From positions 1 through 64,000 of the forward strand of contig CALDCB010000004.1 in NCBI GenBank assembly GCA_937937585.1: a DNA stretch of 64,000 nt. Reading direction: 5' to 3'. The notes under the pieces are model-generated. The model was not told the origin of the DNA. It saw nothing but the letters and a program-made list of their open reading frames with translations, and ran no database searches. Positions 49,351 to 59,158 of this stretch are shown one piece after another. The position numbers and the translations under genes were made by a program. The first letter of the stretch is position 1. Each line of letters opens with the position of its first letter. The stretch is from an uncultured Coriobacteriaceae bacterium. GTDB taxonomy: Bacteria > Actinomycetota > Coriobacteriia > Coriobacteriales > Eggerthellaceae.

Positions 49351-50801
49351 TATGAACTGGCTAATTCGGCGATTTGCCGCAAATAATCTAGCGGTGTACA
49401 GGATACCACGGCAATAGGCACGCCCGCCGCTTTCACCATATCCTCCAAACGCATGTCATCAAGCATGATGTCATCGTCGTTGAAGACCACTTCTTGGATC
49501 GCATACAGCACGCGCCGGGTTTCGCCCGCTTCACGATCGGCCTTGACGCGCTTGGCAATAGCCTGCGACACGTCGCCGCCAACCAAAAGCCCCGTGACGT
49601 TGACGTTGCCGCCGAAATATTCGTTCTTCACGTAAAAAGGCTCGAACCATCCCGAAAGCGGGCTTCGCGCCACCAGCTGATCAAGAAAATCGCGCTGAGC
49701 CTCACCCGCAACCAGGCGCAAAACCGTATTGGATTCGCGCAGCGCAGACGCGCATTCAACGTCGACGCCAAGGCTCACTGCTTCGTTCCAGTCGTCGATG
49801 GTCGAGCGGATGATGCCGATGCCGTCCTCGAAGAGCTCGAACTCGCCATACGACGCCGTGTCGGGCACCTCGTCGACTATGTCTTCGTGGTAAGCGTTGC
49901 TATAGAACTCGTCAGCCGGGAACACCCATGGCGTGCCGCGCTCGGCGAGAGCCCTCTCGCGGAAGGGCGCAACGTCGTCAAGCACACGTTTAGAAGCAAC
50001 AGGGTCGTTGAAACTATGGTCGAAACGGGTTTGATACTTCGTGTAGCCCAACGGCACGATGCCGATGTCCAAAATGCCTGGGCGCTCGTAAGCCCAGTTG
50101 AGGGTCTCGACAAGATAGTCCCCGTCGTTCGCATCGGGAACAAGGACGATCTGCGCGTGAACTTGAATGCCCGCTTCAAGAAGACGATCGAGCGCATCGA
50201 TGCCATGATCGGCATTGCGGCCGATCAGCTTCCTGCGCACCTCGCGATTCGATACCTGAAGCGAAACATGAAGCGGGGTGATGCGCTGCTCGATAATACG
50301 CTGCTCGTCTTCCGGTGAAAGGTTCGTAAGCGTGACGAAGGTTCCAACCAAGAAACTTAGGCGGTAGTCGTCGTCGCGCAGGGTGAGAGAGGGGCGCAAA
50401 CCTTTGGGAAGCTGATGCATGAAGCAGAACGTGCAGGCGTTCCTGCACTGCAGCACGTCGTCGAAAACAAGTCCCTCGAAGGTGAAGCCCCAGTCCTCCC
50501 CTTCCTCGCGCTCTAAGACGACATCGCCCGCATCCCCATCGGTATCGATATAGGAAAGCTCGATCTCGTCGCCATCGGAAAGCCAACGCCAGTCGATGAC
50601 GTCGCGCAAAGGCTGCCCATCGACGGCGAGGATCCGACAACCCGGGGTAAAACCGGCATCGTCTGCGGGAGACTCGGGGGCTACCATTTGAACCACAGCC
50701 TCGGGACGCTTCCTTGCGCGCGCGGCCGTGCGCGCGATATCGCGAGACGGGTAGCTTGGATGCCCGTTTGCCGGCTGACCGTTTTCGATCTCGCCGATCA
50801 C
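49350..50801 (-). CDS. DUF512 radical-SAM protein with N-terminal PDZ domain
   Basis: A 483-residue protein. Residues ~38-105 form a PDZ-like domain (ESPADDAGFTPGCRILAVDGQPL), then a radical-SAM-like CRNACTFCF cluster motif (CxxxCxxC) near residues 118-126, then the DUF512 C-terminal domain (VTGLLVGGDVSQAI and so on). The family is encoded beside der in many Gram-positives, but its reaction is unknown. The GTG start overlaps the ispH stop (GTGA). A role in Fe-S-dependent chemistry is inferred from the cysteine motif only. Confidence 0.9.
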   Translation of the reverse strand: MIGEIENGQPANGHPSYPSRDIARTAARARKRPEAVVQMVAPESPADDAGFTPGCRILAVDGQPLRDVIDWRWLSDGDEIELSYIDTDGDAGDVVLEREEGEDWGFTFEGLVFDDVLQCRNACTFCFMHQLPKGLRPSLTLRDDDYRLSFLVGTFVTLTNLSPEDEQRIIEQRITPLHVSLQVSNREVRRKLIGRNADHGIDALDRLLEAGIQVHAQIVLVPDANDGDYLVETLNWAYERPGILDIGIVPLGYTKYQTRFDHSFNDPVASKRVLDDVAPFRERALAERGTPWVFPADEFYSNAYHEDIVDEVPDTASYGEFELFEDGIGIIRSTIDDWNEAVSLGVDVECASALRESNTVLRLVAGEAQRDFLDQLVARSPLSGWFEPFYVKNEYFGGNVNVTGLLVGGDVSQAIAKRVKADREAGETRRVLYAIQEVVFNDDDIMLDDMRLEDMVKAAGVPIAVVSCTPLDYLRQIAELASS

Positions 50802-51637
50802 AGCGTCTCCAAGTATTCGATGACACGGGAGATCTGAGATTCAGGAGTGGACGCGCCAGCTGTGACTCCGACGGTTTCACACCCCTTGAACCATGAGGGA
50901 TCAAGCTCATCGGGAGATTCGATATGGTATGTGCGCGCGCATGCCGAGCGGCAGATACTTGCAAGACGCGTGGTGTTCGACGAGTTGCGACCGCCAATGA
51001 CCACGACAGCATCGACCTGAGAAGCGATCTTGATCGCCGCATCCTGACGCTGACTGGTTGCCGTGCAAATGGTGTTCTTAACATCGGGGTTGATGCCGCG
51101 CTTGCGAAGCTCGTCGACCACAGCATCAAGAGCGGCGCGCTCCTGGGTTGTCTGGACGACGATTCCCACAGGGTCGTACACATCATCGGGCAGGTCGTCA
51201 GGCGACGACGCCACGATAACACGGGCAGGCGCCTCGGCAGCACGGGCGGTCAGGCCCTCCACCTCGGGGTGCCCTTCCTCGCCGACGACCACGACGCAGC
51301 CGTGCCTTTCGGCAAGCTGATATGCCGCTTTTTGCGCAGCGGCAACGAAGGGGCACGTTGCATCGAGGACGTTCTTCACATGAGATTCAACATCACGCAT
51401 GACCTGCGGGGTGACGCCATGGCTTCGGATGATGACCGTATCGTTCGGATCGGCTTCGGAAACCGAGGCGATCTCATCGACGCCCGCCTCGGCAAGCTCA
51501 CGCACCACGATGGGGTTATGGATCAAGGGACCCAACGTGTGGGCACGCGCCGAGGACTTCGATGCCTCAAGGGCAATGTCGAGCGCTCGCTGAACGCCGA
51601 AGCATGCACCGGCATGATCGGCCTTGACTACGTTCAT
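50798..51637 (-). CDS. ispH: 4-hydroxy-3-methylbut-2-enyl diphosphate reductase
   Basis: IspH (LytB), 279 residues, the last step of the non-mevalonate isoprenoid pathway, giving IPP and DMAPP through a 4Fe-4S cluster. The three cluster cysteines lie in AGACFGVQRA, LDATCPFV and NTICTATSQRQ; the His in IRSHGV and the Glu in VVQTTQE follow the family. The ATG at 51635-51637, after TAAGGCGG, gives the usual MNVVKADHAG start; the frame is open for 30 more codons into plsC. Confidence 0.96.
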   Translation of the reverse strand: MNVVKADHAGACFGVQRALDIALEASKSSARAHTLGPLIHNPIVVRELAEAGVDEIASVSEADPNDTVIIRSHGVTPQVMRDVESHVKNVLDATCPFVAAAQKAAYQLAERHGCVVVVGEEGHPEVEGLTARAAEAPARVIVASSPDDLPDDVYDPVGIVVQTTQERAALDAVVDELRKRGINPDVKNTICTATSQRQDAAIKIASQVDAVVVIGGRNSSNTTRLASICRSACARTYHIESPDELDPSWFKGCETVGVTAGASTPESQISRVIEYLETL

Positions 51638-51647
51638 ATCGACCGCC

Positions 51648-52598
51648 TTAGTTGTCGGAGGGCTGATCGCCCGAAGCGTCCTGCGATGAACGCGCCTTGC
51701 GCTCGGCGGCACGGGCCTTCTTCTCATCGATCTCTTTCACGAGCTCGACGCTGGTATGATGCGCCACCTGGTGCTCTTCGAACACTTCGGTGTAGTCCTT
51801 GCCATCGGGGAACAGCGCCTTCATATCGACCTCGCTTGGGGCAACGCGCTGGCTGAGCGCGAAGCACTCGCGCATGGCGTACCACATGCAACCGTCAAGC
51901 TTGTCCTGCTTGGGAAGGAAGTCGAAGTCCGAAACCAAGATAGGATCGCCGAATTCACAGGTGATTTTGGGGAAACGAATATGCTCACCCTTGCGCTTCA
52001 CGTTCTCGGCGTCGCGAACCGTCATGGGGAGGATAGGCGCATGACCCATGCGCGCGATGAGAGCCGCACCACCGTGGATTTCGGGGGTTTTCGATCCCTT
52101 GCCGCGACGCGTGCCCTCGGGCATGATGCAGATGACCTCGTCGTTCTTCAACATGCTGGAAGCGCGCTTGATGGCCGTCCTGTCCGCCGTATCGCGCTTG
52201 ATGGGAAACACGCCCAAATGAGCAAGTATCCACGCGAAAATGTACGGTTTGCCTTCGAACAAAGTGCTGCGCGCGATCATGCGAGGCCAAAGTTTCGGCC
52301 TTACCGACAGATAGATGAACACGACGTCCAAGAACGACGTATGATTCGCGATGACGACCACACCCGATTTATCCGCGAAAGCGTCAAGGCTTTCGCGGTT
52401 ATCGACACGGTAGCGGAACAGGATCTTGAAAACAAAGCCGACGAAGCCGACGATGATATGAGCCATGATATGAGAGACGTGCTTCTCGGGCGACGTGCCG
52501 CCGAACGGCATGTCCCAGCATTTCTCATACGCGGGTCGCTTCGCGCTTTCCTCGCCCTGCGCGGGTTTGTCTTGCTGCTTGTCTTGCTGATCGGACAT
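51648..52598 (-). CDS. plsC: 1-acyl-sn-glycerol-3-phosphate acyltransferase family protein (PlsC-like)
   Basis: A 316-residue LPLAT-family protein, probably adding the second acyl chain in phosphatidic acid synthesis. NHTSFLDVVF gives the HxxxxD motif (about residue 80), PEGTRRGKG the EGTR motif, with a hydrophobic segment (HIIVGFVGFVFKILF) before them. Both ends have extra charged sequence, the C-terminal one Lys/Arg/Glu-rich. It sits between cmk and ispH; cmk-plsC linkage is common. Confidence 0.88.
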   Translation of the reverse strand: MSDQQDKQQDKPAQGEESAKRPAYEKCWDMPFGGTSPEKHVSHIMAHIIVGFVGFVFKILFRYRVDNRESLDAFADKSGVVVIANHTSFLDVVFIYLSVRPKLWPRMIARSTLFEGKPYIFAWILAHLGVFPIKRDTADRTAIKRASSMLKNDEVICIMPEGTRRGKGSKTPEIHGGAALIARMGHAPILPMTVRDAENVKRKGEHIRFPKITCEFGDPILVSDFDFLPKQDKLDGCMWYAMRECFALSQRVAPSEVDMKALFPDGKDYTEVFEEHQVAHHTSVELVKEIDEKKARAAERKARSSQDASGDQPSDN

Positions 52599-52613
52599 CG
52601 ACGCCCCGACTTT

Positions 52614-53285
52614 CTACAGATGAGCCTTGGCAAGCTGGCAGATCTTCTCGATGACTTCCTCGATGGAAAGATCGGAAGAGTCGAGCATGACGGCATCGGC
52701 AGCAGGTTCAAGCGGCGACGAATCGCGCGACGAGTCGATCTCATCGCGCTTCACGATGTCGGCAAGAACCTCGTCGTAATCGACGGAACCTATGCCTCGC
52801 TCGGCGTTTTGAGCCACACGGCGGCGCGCCCTCTCCTCGGCAGAGGCGAACAGGAACACCTTGACTGCCGCGTCCGGGAAGACGACGGTTCCGATATCGC
52901 GACCTTCGACCACGTAATTGCCGCTGTTGCCAATACGCTGCTGCTGAGCCACCAGGGCCGCACGAACAAGCGGCTCTTTCGAGACAAGGCTGACAGCGCG
53001 ATCGATCTCGGCAGTGCGAATCGCGCGGGTCACGTCGACACCACCCATCAAAACACCGCTCGGAGACGGCTCGCCCTGGTCGTAAGTGAACTCGATGTGG
53101 TAATTGTTGGCAACCTGGTCAAGCCCCTGCGAATCGTCGAAATCGACGCCGTTCTGAATTGCCTGCCAGGCAATAGCACGATACATGGCGCCAGTGTCAA
53201 GGCAGGTGAAACCCAGCCTGCGCGCCACTTCCTTGGAAACGGTCGATTTGCCGGCACCAGCCGGTCCATCAATTGCAACGATCAT
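52614..53285 (-). CDS. cmk: Cytidylate kinase
   Basis: Cmk, 223 residues, phosphorylates CMP and dCMP. P-loop DGPAGAGKSTVSKEVA at residues 5-20, GAMYRAIAW, the insert domain, and RDIGTVVFPDAAVKVFL with RARRR in the lid. The ATG overlaps the aroA stop by four bases. Pairing with aroA is frequent in bacteria. Confidence 0.96.
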   Translation of the reverse strand: MIVAIDGPAGAGKSTVSKEVARRLGFTCLDTGAMYRAIAWQAIQNGVDFDDSQGLDQVANNYHIEFTYDQGEPSPSGVLMGGVDVTRAIRTAEIDRAVSLVSKEPLVRAALVAQQQRIGNSGNYVVEGRDIGTVVFPDAAVKVFLFASAEERARRRVAQNAERGIGSVDYDEVLADIVKRDEIDSSRDSSPLEPAADAVMLDSSDLSIEEVIEKICQLAKAHL

Positions 53286-54607
53286 CGAACGAGCCTTTCT
53301 ATGTCCTTCAAAAAATCGGGGTAGCTTACATCAACGCACGAGAAGTTCTTGATGCCAACGGGCTTTTCCCCAGTCAAGCCAACAAGCGACCACGTCATGG
53401 CAAGACGATGATCGCCAAGAGAATCGAATACGATGCCGTCGGGGATCTCAAGATCGGGATTGCCCTCTACGAACAGGTCGTCGCCTTCAATCCAGGAATC
53501 GACACCAAGCTGCGCCAAACCGTTGCGCACAGCAGTAAGACGGTCGGTCTCTTTGGCGCGAAGCTCGCCCGCATCGCGGAAAACCGTAACGCCGCGAGCG
53601 AACGCCGCAACCAATGCCAGAACCGGAACCTCATCGACCAAACTGGCGATCTTGGATCCCGGAACCTCGCATCCGCGCAGCTTACCAGAATAACATGCCG
53701 ACATCACGCCGAAGGGCTCCTTACCCGACGATCCGGTTCGATGAACCTCGATATCGGCGCCCATACGCTCAAGTGTGCGGAAGAAACCGGTTCGCGCGGT
53801 GTTCAGGCTGACGTTCTCGATCTGAATGGCGCTTCCCTTCTTCAACAAGGCAGCGCAAATCAGGAAAGCCGCAGAGGAGGGGTCGCCGGGAACGACGACC
53901 TCGCACGACTTCAAGGCGGCAGGACCATTCACGCTAGCCGAAAGCTCAGAAGCGGTGGTTTCGACGCCGAACTCGGGCAGCATGAGCTCGGTGTGATTGC
54001 GCGAAGTAGACGGCTCATTGACCGTGGTGGTTCCGTTCGCATACACGCCGGCAAGCAACACGGCGGTTTTCAACTGAGCGGAAGCCATGGGCGAATCGTA
54101 GGAAATCGCCCGCAGATCGCGTGTGCCGCGCTCGACGATGGGAAGGGTTTCGGCGCCGGCGGGGTCGAAGCTCACGCCCATCTTCATCAGAGGCGCCGTG
54201 ATGCGGCGCATCGGCCTGCGGGAAAGAGATTCGTCGCCGGTGATCTCGACCTCGATATCCCACGGAGCGAGGATGCCCATCAAAAGACGCGCGGTCGTTC
54301 CCGAGTTGGCGCAGTAAATCGGACCGTCAGGCTGCTTGGGGCCTTTCGCGCCCCACCCGACCACGCCGCCCGACAGGCTGCCGTCGGGCTGCTTTTCAAG
54401 CGAGACCTCGGCACCGAGCTTTCTTACCGCATCGATCGAAGCGCGCACATCGCTTGAGTCAAGCACGCCGCTCAAACGCGATACCCCCTCGGCCATAGCC
54501 GAGAACAGGACAGCGCGATGAGAAATGCTTTTGTCTCCAGGAACGACGCAAGAGCCCGACAAAGGACCGGACAAAGGCTCGATCGTCTTAACATCATCAG
54601 TCGACAT
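53282..54607 (-). CDS. aroA: 3-phosphoshikimate 1-carboxyvinyltransferase (EPSP synthase)
   Basis: AroA, 441 residues, joins PEP and shikimate-3-phosphate in aromatic amino acid synthesis. GDKSISHRAVLFSAMA near the start, NSGTTARLLMGIL, and RAKETDRLTAVRNGL near the end are the diagnostic blocks. It overlaps tyrA by 11 bases and cmk by four. Together with tyrA it gives the route towards tyrosine. Confidence 0.97.
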   Translation of the reverse strand: MSTDDVKTIEPLSGPLSGSCVVPGDKSISHRAVLFSAMAEGVSRLSGVLDSSDVRASIDAVRKLGAEVSLEKQPDGSLSGGVVGWGAKGPKQPDGPIYCANSGTTARLLMGILAPWDIEVEITGDESLSRRPMRRITAPLMKMGVSFDPAGAETLPIVERGTRDLRAISYDSPMASAQLKTAVLLAGVYANGTTTVNEPSTSRNHTELMLPEFGVETTASELSASVNGPAALKSCEVVVPGDPSSAAFLICAALLKKGSAIQIENVSLNTARTGFFRTLERMGADIEVHRTGSSGKEPFGVMSACYSGKLRGCEVPGSKIASLVDEVPVLALVAAFARGVTVFRDAGELRAKETDRLTAVRNGLAQLGVDSWIEGDDLFVEGNPDLEIPDGIVFDSLGDHRLAMTWSLVGLTGEKPVGIKNFSCVDVSYPDFLKDIERLVR

Positions 54608-55772
54608 GAGTATGCTCCTTCGGTGACAACGGGCTGAACGAAACCGAGAATCCAGCGTTGATCAGCTCAAACGACAGCTTGCCGATATCTCCTTCATCGG
54701 TTAGCAGCATGTTCAGAACAGCGCTGTTCTCGGTAACATGGTCGATCTCGATCGACTGGATGTTGCAGCCGACCGAACTTGCTATGGTTGTGACCTCGGC
54801 AACGACGCCGTTGCGTTGGGGCACCGGGATGCGAACCTCTATCATGCGCTCGGACGAAGGCACCCACGCCGCGGGCAGCTCTCGCCTGAGCTCGGCCGCC
54901 TGCTGCAGCAGATCCTTCATGGAAACACGGTCGCCTTCGCGCAAGGCGCGTGCGAACGATTGCAGGATGTCGCACATATCGTCGATGCCGGAAAGAACCT
55001 CGGCGGAATTGTCGAATTCGATGCCCGTCCACAGATCGGCCGAACCTGCTGCGATGCGCGTGGTGTCTTTGAAACCGCCCGCGGCCAACCGCATGATGTT
55101 TCGCTGCTCGCGTGAAGCATGGTCGGCAAGGGTGACCAACGACGACGCAACAAGATGCGGGACATGGCTTACCACCGCGACAGCGCGATCGTGTTGTTCG
55201 CGGGGAAGCGAGATCATACGGGCGCCTAAACCGGTCGTGAACTCATGCAGATGCTGAATGTCGTCGCCATCGGTTCCCTGATCGGGGCACAAAATCCAGT
55301 AAGCGCCCTGGAACATGTCAGCGCGGCACCCTTCGATGCCGTTCTTCTCGGAACCGCACATCGGATGTCCTGGGACAAACTTTTCGGGAACTTTAAGAGT
55401 GCGAGCTGCCATCTCGCAGATACGGCTTTTCGTGGAAGCGGTATCGGAAATCAAACCGGAATAGCCCCAGTTGGCGAGCCGCTCGAAATAATACCCGGCA
55501 ACATCAACGGGGGTGGCGAGCAGCACCAAGTCGCATGAATCGATAACGAACGACCGAAAGGCGTCGCCATCGGGGCGAGAGCAGCCGTCAACCATCCCCT
55601 TCTCCAATGCGATGCGCAGCGTACGGTCGTCGGTATCGACTCCGAAAACGCGGACATCGGGCCAGACGCGTTTGACAGCCGATGCACAAGACGAGCCAAT
55701 CAAACCCAATCCAACAACGGCTATCGCCGAGAACGGGCATTGTTTAGGGGTTTGTTCCACTGAGAGAGCCAT
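54597..55772 (-). CDS. tyrA: Prephenate dehydrogenase with C-terminal ACT-like domain
   Basis: A 391-residue TyrA. VVGLGLIGSSCASAVKR (about residues 19-35) binds NAD(P), HPMCGSEKNGIEG and VVSHVPHLVASSLVTLA (catalytic His region) follow, and residues ~315-385 (MIEVRIPVPQRNGVVAEVTTIASSVG and onward) look like an ACT domain that would give feedback control. It is the first gene of tyrA-aroA-cmk-plsC-ispH-DUF512. A TAGAAT hexamer ~50 bases upstream is a possible -10. Confidence 0.94.
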   Translation of the reverse strand: MALSVEQTPKQCPFSAIAVVGLGLIGSSCASAVKRVWPDVRVFGVDTDDRTLRIALEKGMVDGCSRPDGDAFRSFVIDSCDLVLLATPVDVAGYYFERLANWGYSGLISDTASTKSRICEMAARTLKVPEKFVPGHPMCGSEKNGIEGCRADMFQGAYWILCPDQGTDGDDIQHLHEFTTGLGARMISLPREQHDRAVAVVSHVPHLVASSLVTLADHASREQRNIMRLAAGGFKDTTRIAAGSADLWTGIEFDNSAEVLSGIDDMCDILQSFARALREGDRVSMKDLLQQAAELRRELPAAWVPSSERMIEVRIPVPQRNGVVAEVTTIASSVGCNIQSIEIDHVTENSAVLNMLLTDEGDIGKLSFELINAGFSVSFSPLSPKEHTHVD

Positions 55773-55872
55773 CTGGTGAAAGCCCCTTTCAATTCAATAG
55801 ATACCGCTATTCAGGTCATTCTAGCATTCCCCGTCAAGGGACGGCTGAACATGCCAAACGTAGAATCGACCG

Positions 55873-56817
55873 TTAATCATCTGCAACGTCGATAGCCGCT
55901 TTAAGAGACGCAACCTCGGAATCGGAAAGAACACGCCATGAACCACGCTCGAGACTGCCAAGATCAAGCGGCCCGAATGTATCGCGATGAAGCGCAACGA
56001 CGGGATGACCGATGGCGGCGAACATGCGCTTCACCTGATGATAGCGTCCTTCCCTAATGCCGATGCTCACGTAGCTTCGCGCACGCGAGCGCTCCTTCAA
56101 GATCTCGGCGTACACGCGCGATCCGCCGCGAACCACCTGCGACGGCATAACCAGCACTTCCGCAGCGTGCTCGGCTTTGCGACCCTGCAGGATCTCGACC
56201 TCGGCGGGTTGGGTCATCCCGTCATCAAGCTGAATTCCCCGTCGAAGCTGGTCAAGCTGCTTTGCCGTGGGGGTGCCCTCCACACAGGCAAGATAAACCT
56301 TCTTCACGTGATGACGTGGATGAAGCAAGCCGTTTCCAAGCTCACCGTCGGTTGAGAACAAAAGCAAACCGGTTGTGTCGGTGTCTAAGCGACCGATCGG
56401 GAAAAGCCCAGGATAGCGATCGATCGGGGCCAGATCGGCAACACAGGGGCGCTCGAGCTGATCGTGCATCGTGGTGATAACCCCTGCGGGCTTGTGCATC
56501 ATGATGGTGGTCGAACCATCGCCAAGCTTCACGACGACGCCGTCGACAGCCACGACATCGACTAATGGATCAACCTTGCTTCCCAGCTCGGTCACCACTT
56601 CCCCGTTGACAGTAACGCGACCTGCGGTCATAAGATTCTCGGAGCCGCGTCTTGAAGCAGCACCCGCACGTGCAAGGAACTTCTGCAGGCGCATAGGGAC
56701 AAGACGTCCCCCCTCGCCGTCTTCGGGGCGATCGGAGAAATCAGGGCTCGAAACGACCGAATCGTCGATCGTAGGATCATTCATGTTGTCGCTTTTGGCG
56801 TTGCTCACTCTACTCAC
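55873..56817 (-). CDS. RsuA/RluB-family pseudouridine synthase
   Basis: A 314-residue enzyme with an N-terminal S4 RNA-binding domain (RLQKFLARAGAASRRGSENLMTAGRVTVNG) and a pseudouridine synthase domain with the catalytic Asp in GRLDTDTTGLLLFSTDG. RluB-type 23S rRNA modification is the likely role because it is linked to scpAB, a common arrangement, but RsuA cannot be excluded. The start is uncertain: GTG at 56817 or 56808 or ATG at 56784 are all in frame, none with a strong ribosome site; the first overlaps the scpB end. The first ~40 residues are polar and not conserved. Confidence 0.88.
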   Translation of the reverse strand: MSRVSNAKSDNMNDPTIDDSVVSSPDFSDRPEDGEGGRLVPMRLQKFLARAGAASRRGSENLMTAGRVTVNGEVVTELGSKVDPLVDVVAVDGVVVKLGDGSTTIMMHKPAGVITTMHDQLERPCVADLAPIDRYPGLFPIGRLDTDTTGLLLFSTDGELGNGLLHPRHHVKKVYLACVEGTPTAKQLDQLRRGIQLDDGMTQPAEVEILQGRKAEHAAEVLVMPSQVVRGGSRVYAEILKERSRARSYVSIGIREGRYHQVKRMFAAIGHPVVALHRDTFGPLDLGSLERGSWRVLSDSEVASLKAAIDVADD

Positions 56818-57517
56818 TGTCCATATCGAACGTCAGGCTATCGAAATCGATCTTCTCAACGGTCGCAAACGGAGATTCGTCAATGCCCGTAAGACCGGCA
56901 ATCCCCGCCGCCACCTCGTCGTCGGTGGGTTCGTTGGCCGCCTGAGTGGCGCCCAAACGCTCGCGAATGAGCTGCGCGGTCTTCTCGTCGGGGGCGAACC
57001 CCTCAAGATCGGGCAAATCGCGTGGGGAAGCCAGCCCAAACTTCTCGAGAAAAGCAGCGCTCGTGCCGTAAAGAACAGGGTTGCCCGGTGCATCGGAGAT
57101 TCCAGCCTCGCGAATAAGGCCGCGATCGAGCAACGTGCTGACAACGCCGTCGGAATTCACGCCGCGGATGGCGGCGATCTGAGCGCGGGTCATGGGTTGT
57201 CCGTATGCAATGATGGAAAGCACCTCGAGGGCCGCCTGAGACATCTTACGCGTGTCCCAGGAAAGGACGTACTTCTGCAAAAGTGCATCAAAGCTTGGAT
57301 GCGTGTACAAACGCCAACCACCGGCAACCTCAATGAGCTGAATCCCGCGCTCATCCTGCTTAAGACGGTCGCGCAACGCCTCAAGGCCCAGCACGACATC
57401 TGAAGTATCGCACTCGAGCAGTTCCGCCAACGTGATAGCATTCACTGGCTCGTTCGTGACGAACAGCAAAGCCTCAAGCGCGGCTGGCAACTGCTCCTTT
57501 TGCAATCCCTCGAACAT
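56810..57517 (-). CDS. scpB: Segregation and condensation protein B
   Basis: ScpB, 235 residues, the winged-helix dimer that associates with ScpA and the SMC heads. PAALEALLFVTNEPVNAITLAELL at the start, the VLSIIAYGQPMTRAQIAAIRGVNSDGVVSTLLDRGLI winged helix and YGTSAAFLEKFGL are family marks. The C-terminal 50 residues are acidic and variable. It follows scpA by 36 bases. Confidence 0.95.
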   Translation of the reverse strand: MFEGLQKEQLPAALEALLFVTNEPVNAITLAELLECDTSDVVLGLEALRDRLKQDERGIQLIEVAGGWRLYTHPSFDALLQKYVLSWDTRKMSQAALEVLSIIAYGQPMTRAQIAAIRGVNSDGVVSTLLDRGLIREAGISDAPGNPVLYGTSAAFLEKFGLASPRDLPDLEGFAPDEKTAQLIRERLGATQAANEPTDDEVAAGIAGLTGIDESPFATVEKIDFDSLTFDMDSE

Positions 57518-57553
57518 ATATGCTCCTCAGAGTAGATCTTTCGATTAAAGGGG

Positions 57554-58348
57554 CTATTCCTCTTCGCCCACCGAAGTGAGCGCATCGTCTCCCGTTAAAT
57601 CAAGCTCGCCTGAGCCTTCGATGTAGTCGACCTCGATATCGCCGAACGGGTTGTCCTGAGTAAGATGAACCATTTGCCTTTTGTAAAGCTCAAGCAAAGC
57701 AAGAAACGTGACAACGACGATGGGCGTAGGCGTGTCGTCGTGAATCAGATCCGAGAAACGAAGATGCTTCTCGTTCGAAAGGCGCCTATGGAGCGCCCTG
57801 ACATGAATCTCAACGGGAATAGGTTTCTTGGCGATATGCTCAGACTCAAGCAAGACGACATCGCGACGCGAGAATGCACCCGCCGCCAAGAAACCGATGG
57901 TATCGAGCGAGACGTCGCGCAGGAAATCGGGCATGACTTCTGCAAAACGCTCGGGCGCACCGAACGTTCGAGGATGCATGCGAGCTTGCGCCTCCATGCG
58001 CATGCCCAAAGCAGCAGCTGCGTTCTTGTACTTCTTGTACTCGATAAGCTTCTCAACGAGCATGTCACGGGCCTGACTAGGCGTAAGTTCAGTCAGATCC
58101 TCGTCGGCTTCGTCCACCTCGGCAGGAATAAGGCTTTGCGCCTTGATTTCAAGGAGCGTGGAGGCAACAAGAAGGAAGTCGCTTGCCACGTCAAGATCGA
58201 GAGCGCGCATTCTCTCGACTTCATCAAGATACTGGTTGACGATATCGTTAACCGAGATCGACCCGATATCAACACGCTGCCTGCCAACAAGGTACAGGAG
58301 CAAGTCGAAGGGTCCCTCGAAACTTTCAGTACGGACACGATATGACAT
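57554..58348 (-). CDS. scpA: Segregation and condensation protein A
   Basis: ScpA, 264 residues, the kleisin that bridges SMC heads. FEGPFDLLLYLVGRQRVDIGSISVNDIVNQYLDEV is the N-terminal SMC-neck-binding part, and TFLALLELYKRQMVHLTQDNPFGDIEV the C-terminal winged helix. It is separated from the M50 protease gene by three bases and precedes scpB. Confidence 0.95.
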   Translation of the reverse strand: MSYRVRTESFEGPFDLLLYLVGRQRVDIGSISVNDIVNQYLDEVERMRALDLDVASDFLLVASTLLEIKAQSLIPAEVDEADEDLTELTPSQARDMLVEKLIEYKKYKNAAAALGMRMEAQARMHPRTFGAPERFAEVMPDFLRDVSLDTIGFLAAGAFSRRDVVLLESEHIAKKPIPVEIHVRALHRRLSNEKHLRFSDLIHDDTPTPIVVVTFLALLELYKRQMVHLTQDNPFGDIEVDYIEGSGELDLTGDDALTSVGEEE

Positions 58349-58351
58349 GGC

Positions 58352-59041
58352 CTACCCCATATACGGGAACAGCAGGTCGAAAAGATTTCCCGCCGTGACG
58401 TTCAAATACCAACTGAACGGATCGATCCTCATGAACTGAGGCAGTAAGATCACCGCGATCATGAAAATCGGAAACGCATACTGCTGAACCTTGTAATACT
58501 GAGGCAGGTACTTTTCGGGAAGAAAGAACGCGAAAATCGACGAACCGTCCAACGGAGGTATCGGAAGAAGGTTGAAGAACATCAAATAAAGGTTGACCAG
58601 CGCAAACATAGGCAGGAAGAGCAAGAAGAAATAACGGAAGAACTCGCTTGCCATCATCCATTGCAGCACCGGTGCGAAGTTGAAAAGCAAAGCGCCGATC
58701 AACGCAGCAAGACACGCCAAAAGAAGATTGGCGCAAGGACCTGCCAGTCCAACTATCAGATCGCCCTTTCGAGGATCCTTGAAATATCGGGGGTTATAGG
58801 GAACCGGCTTCGCATAACCGAAAATGGGCATGTTCATCGACATAAGCAGGAATGGCAAAATCACCGTGCCAAACGGGTCGATGTGCCTTACGGGGTTGAA
58901 GGAGAGCCTACCCGACCCCTTTGCGGTAGGGTCACCTAGTTTATATGCAGCAAATGCGTGGCTGGCCTCGTGGCAAACGATAGCGGTTACAAAGCTGATT
59001 ACCGAACAAATGAGATACGGCCAAGAAGGCAGCGAGGACAC
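58352..59041 (-). CDS. Site-2-type (M50) membrane metalloprotease
   Basis: A 229-residue integral membrane protein of peptidase family M50. The zinc motif HEASH (residues ~25-29) sits in the first helix and the third ligand in NLLPIPPLDGSSIF (about residue 150). It is the short form without a PDZ domain, commonly encoded upstream of scpAB. Substrate unknown; such proteases cut transmembrane segments of regulators. Confidence 0.92.
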   Translation of the reverse strand: MSSLPSWPYLICSVISFVTAIVCHEASHAFAAYKLGDPTAKGSGRLSFNPVRHIDPFGTVILPFLLMSMNMPIFGYAKPVPYNPRYFKDPRKGDLIVGLAGPCANLLLACLAALIGALLFNFAPVLQWMMASEFFRYFFLLFLPMFALVNLYLMFFNLLPIPPLDGSSIFAFFLPEKYLPQYYKVQQYAFPIFMIAVILLPQFMRIDPFSWYLNVTAGNLFDLLFPYMG

Positions 59042-59158
59042 GTGACGCCTTTCGTTGTGGGTCGGTCGAAATTCGAATGCGCAAACGGCATTCTCTTCAT
59101 CTTAATGGCTCTTCAACAAACGATTGGCTGCTTCGGACCCCCTTTCGTTGAATATACG

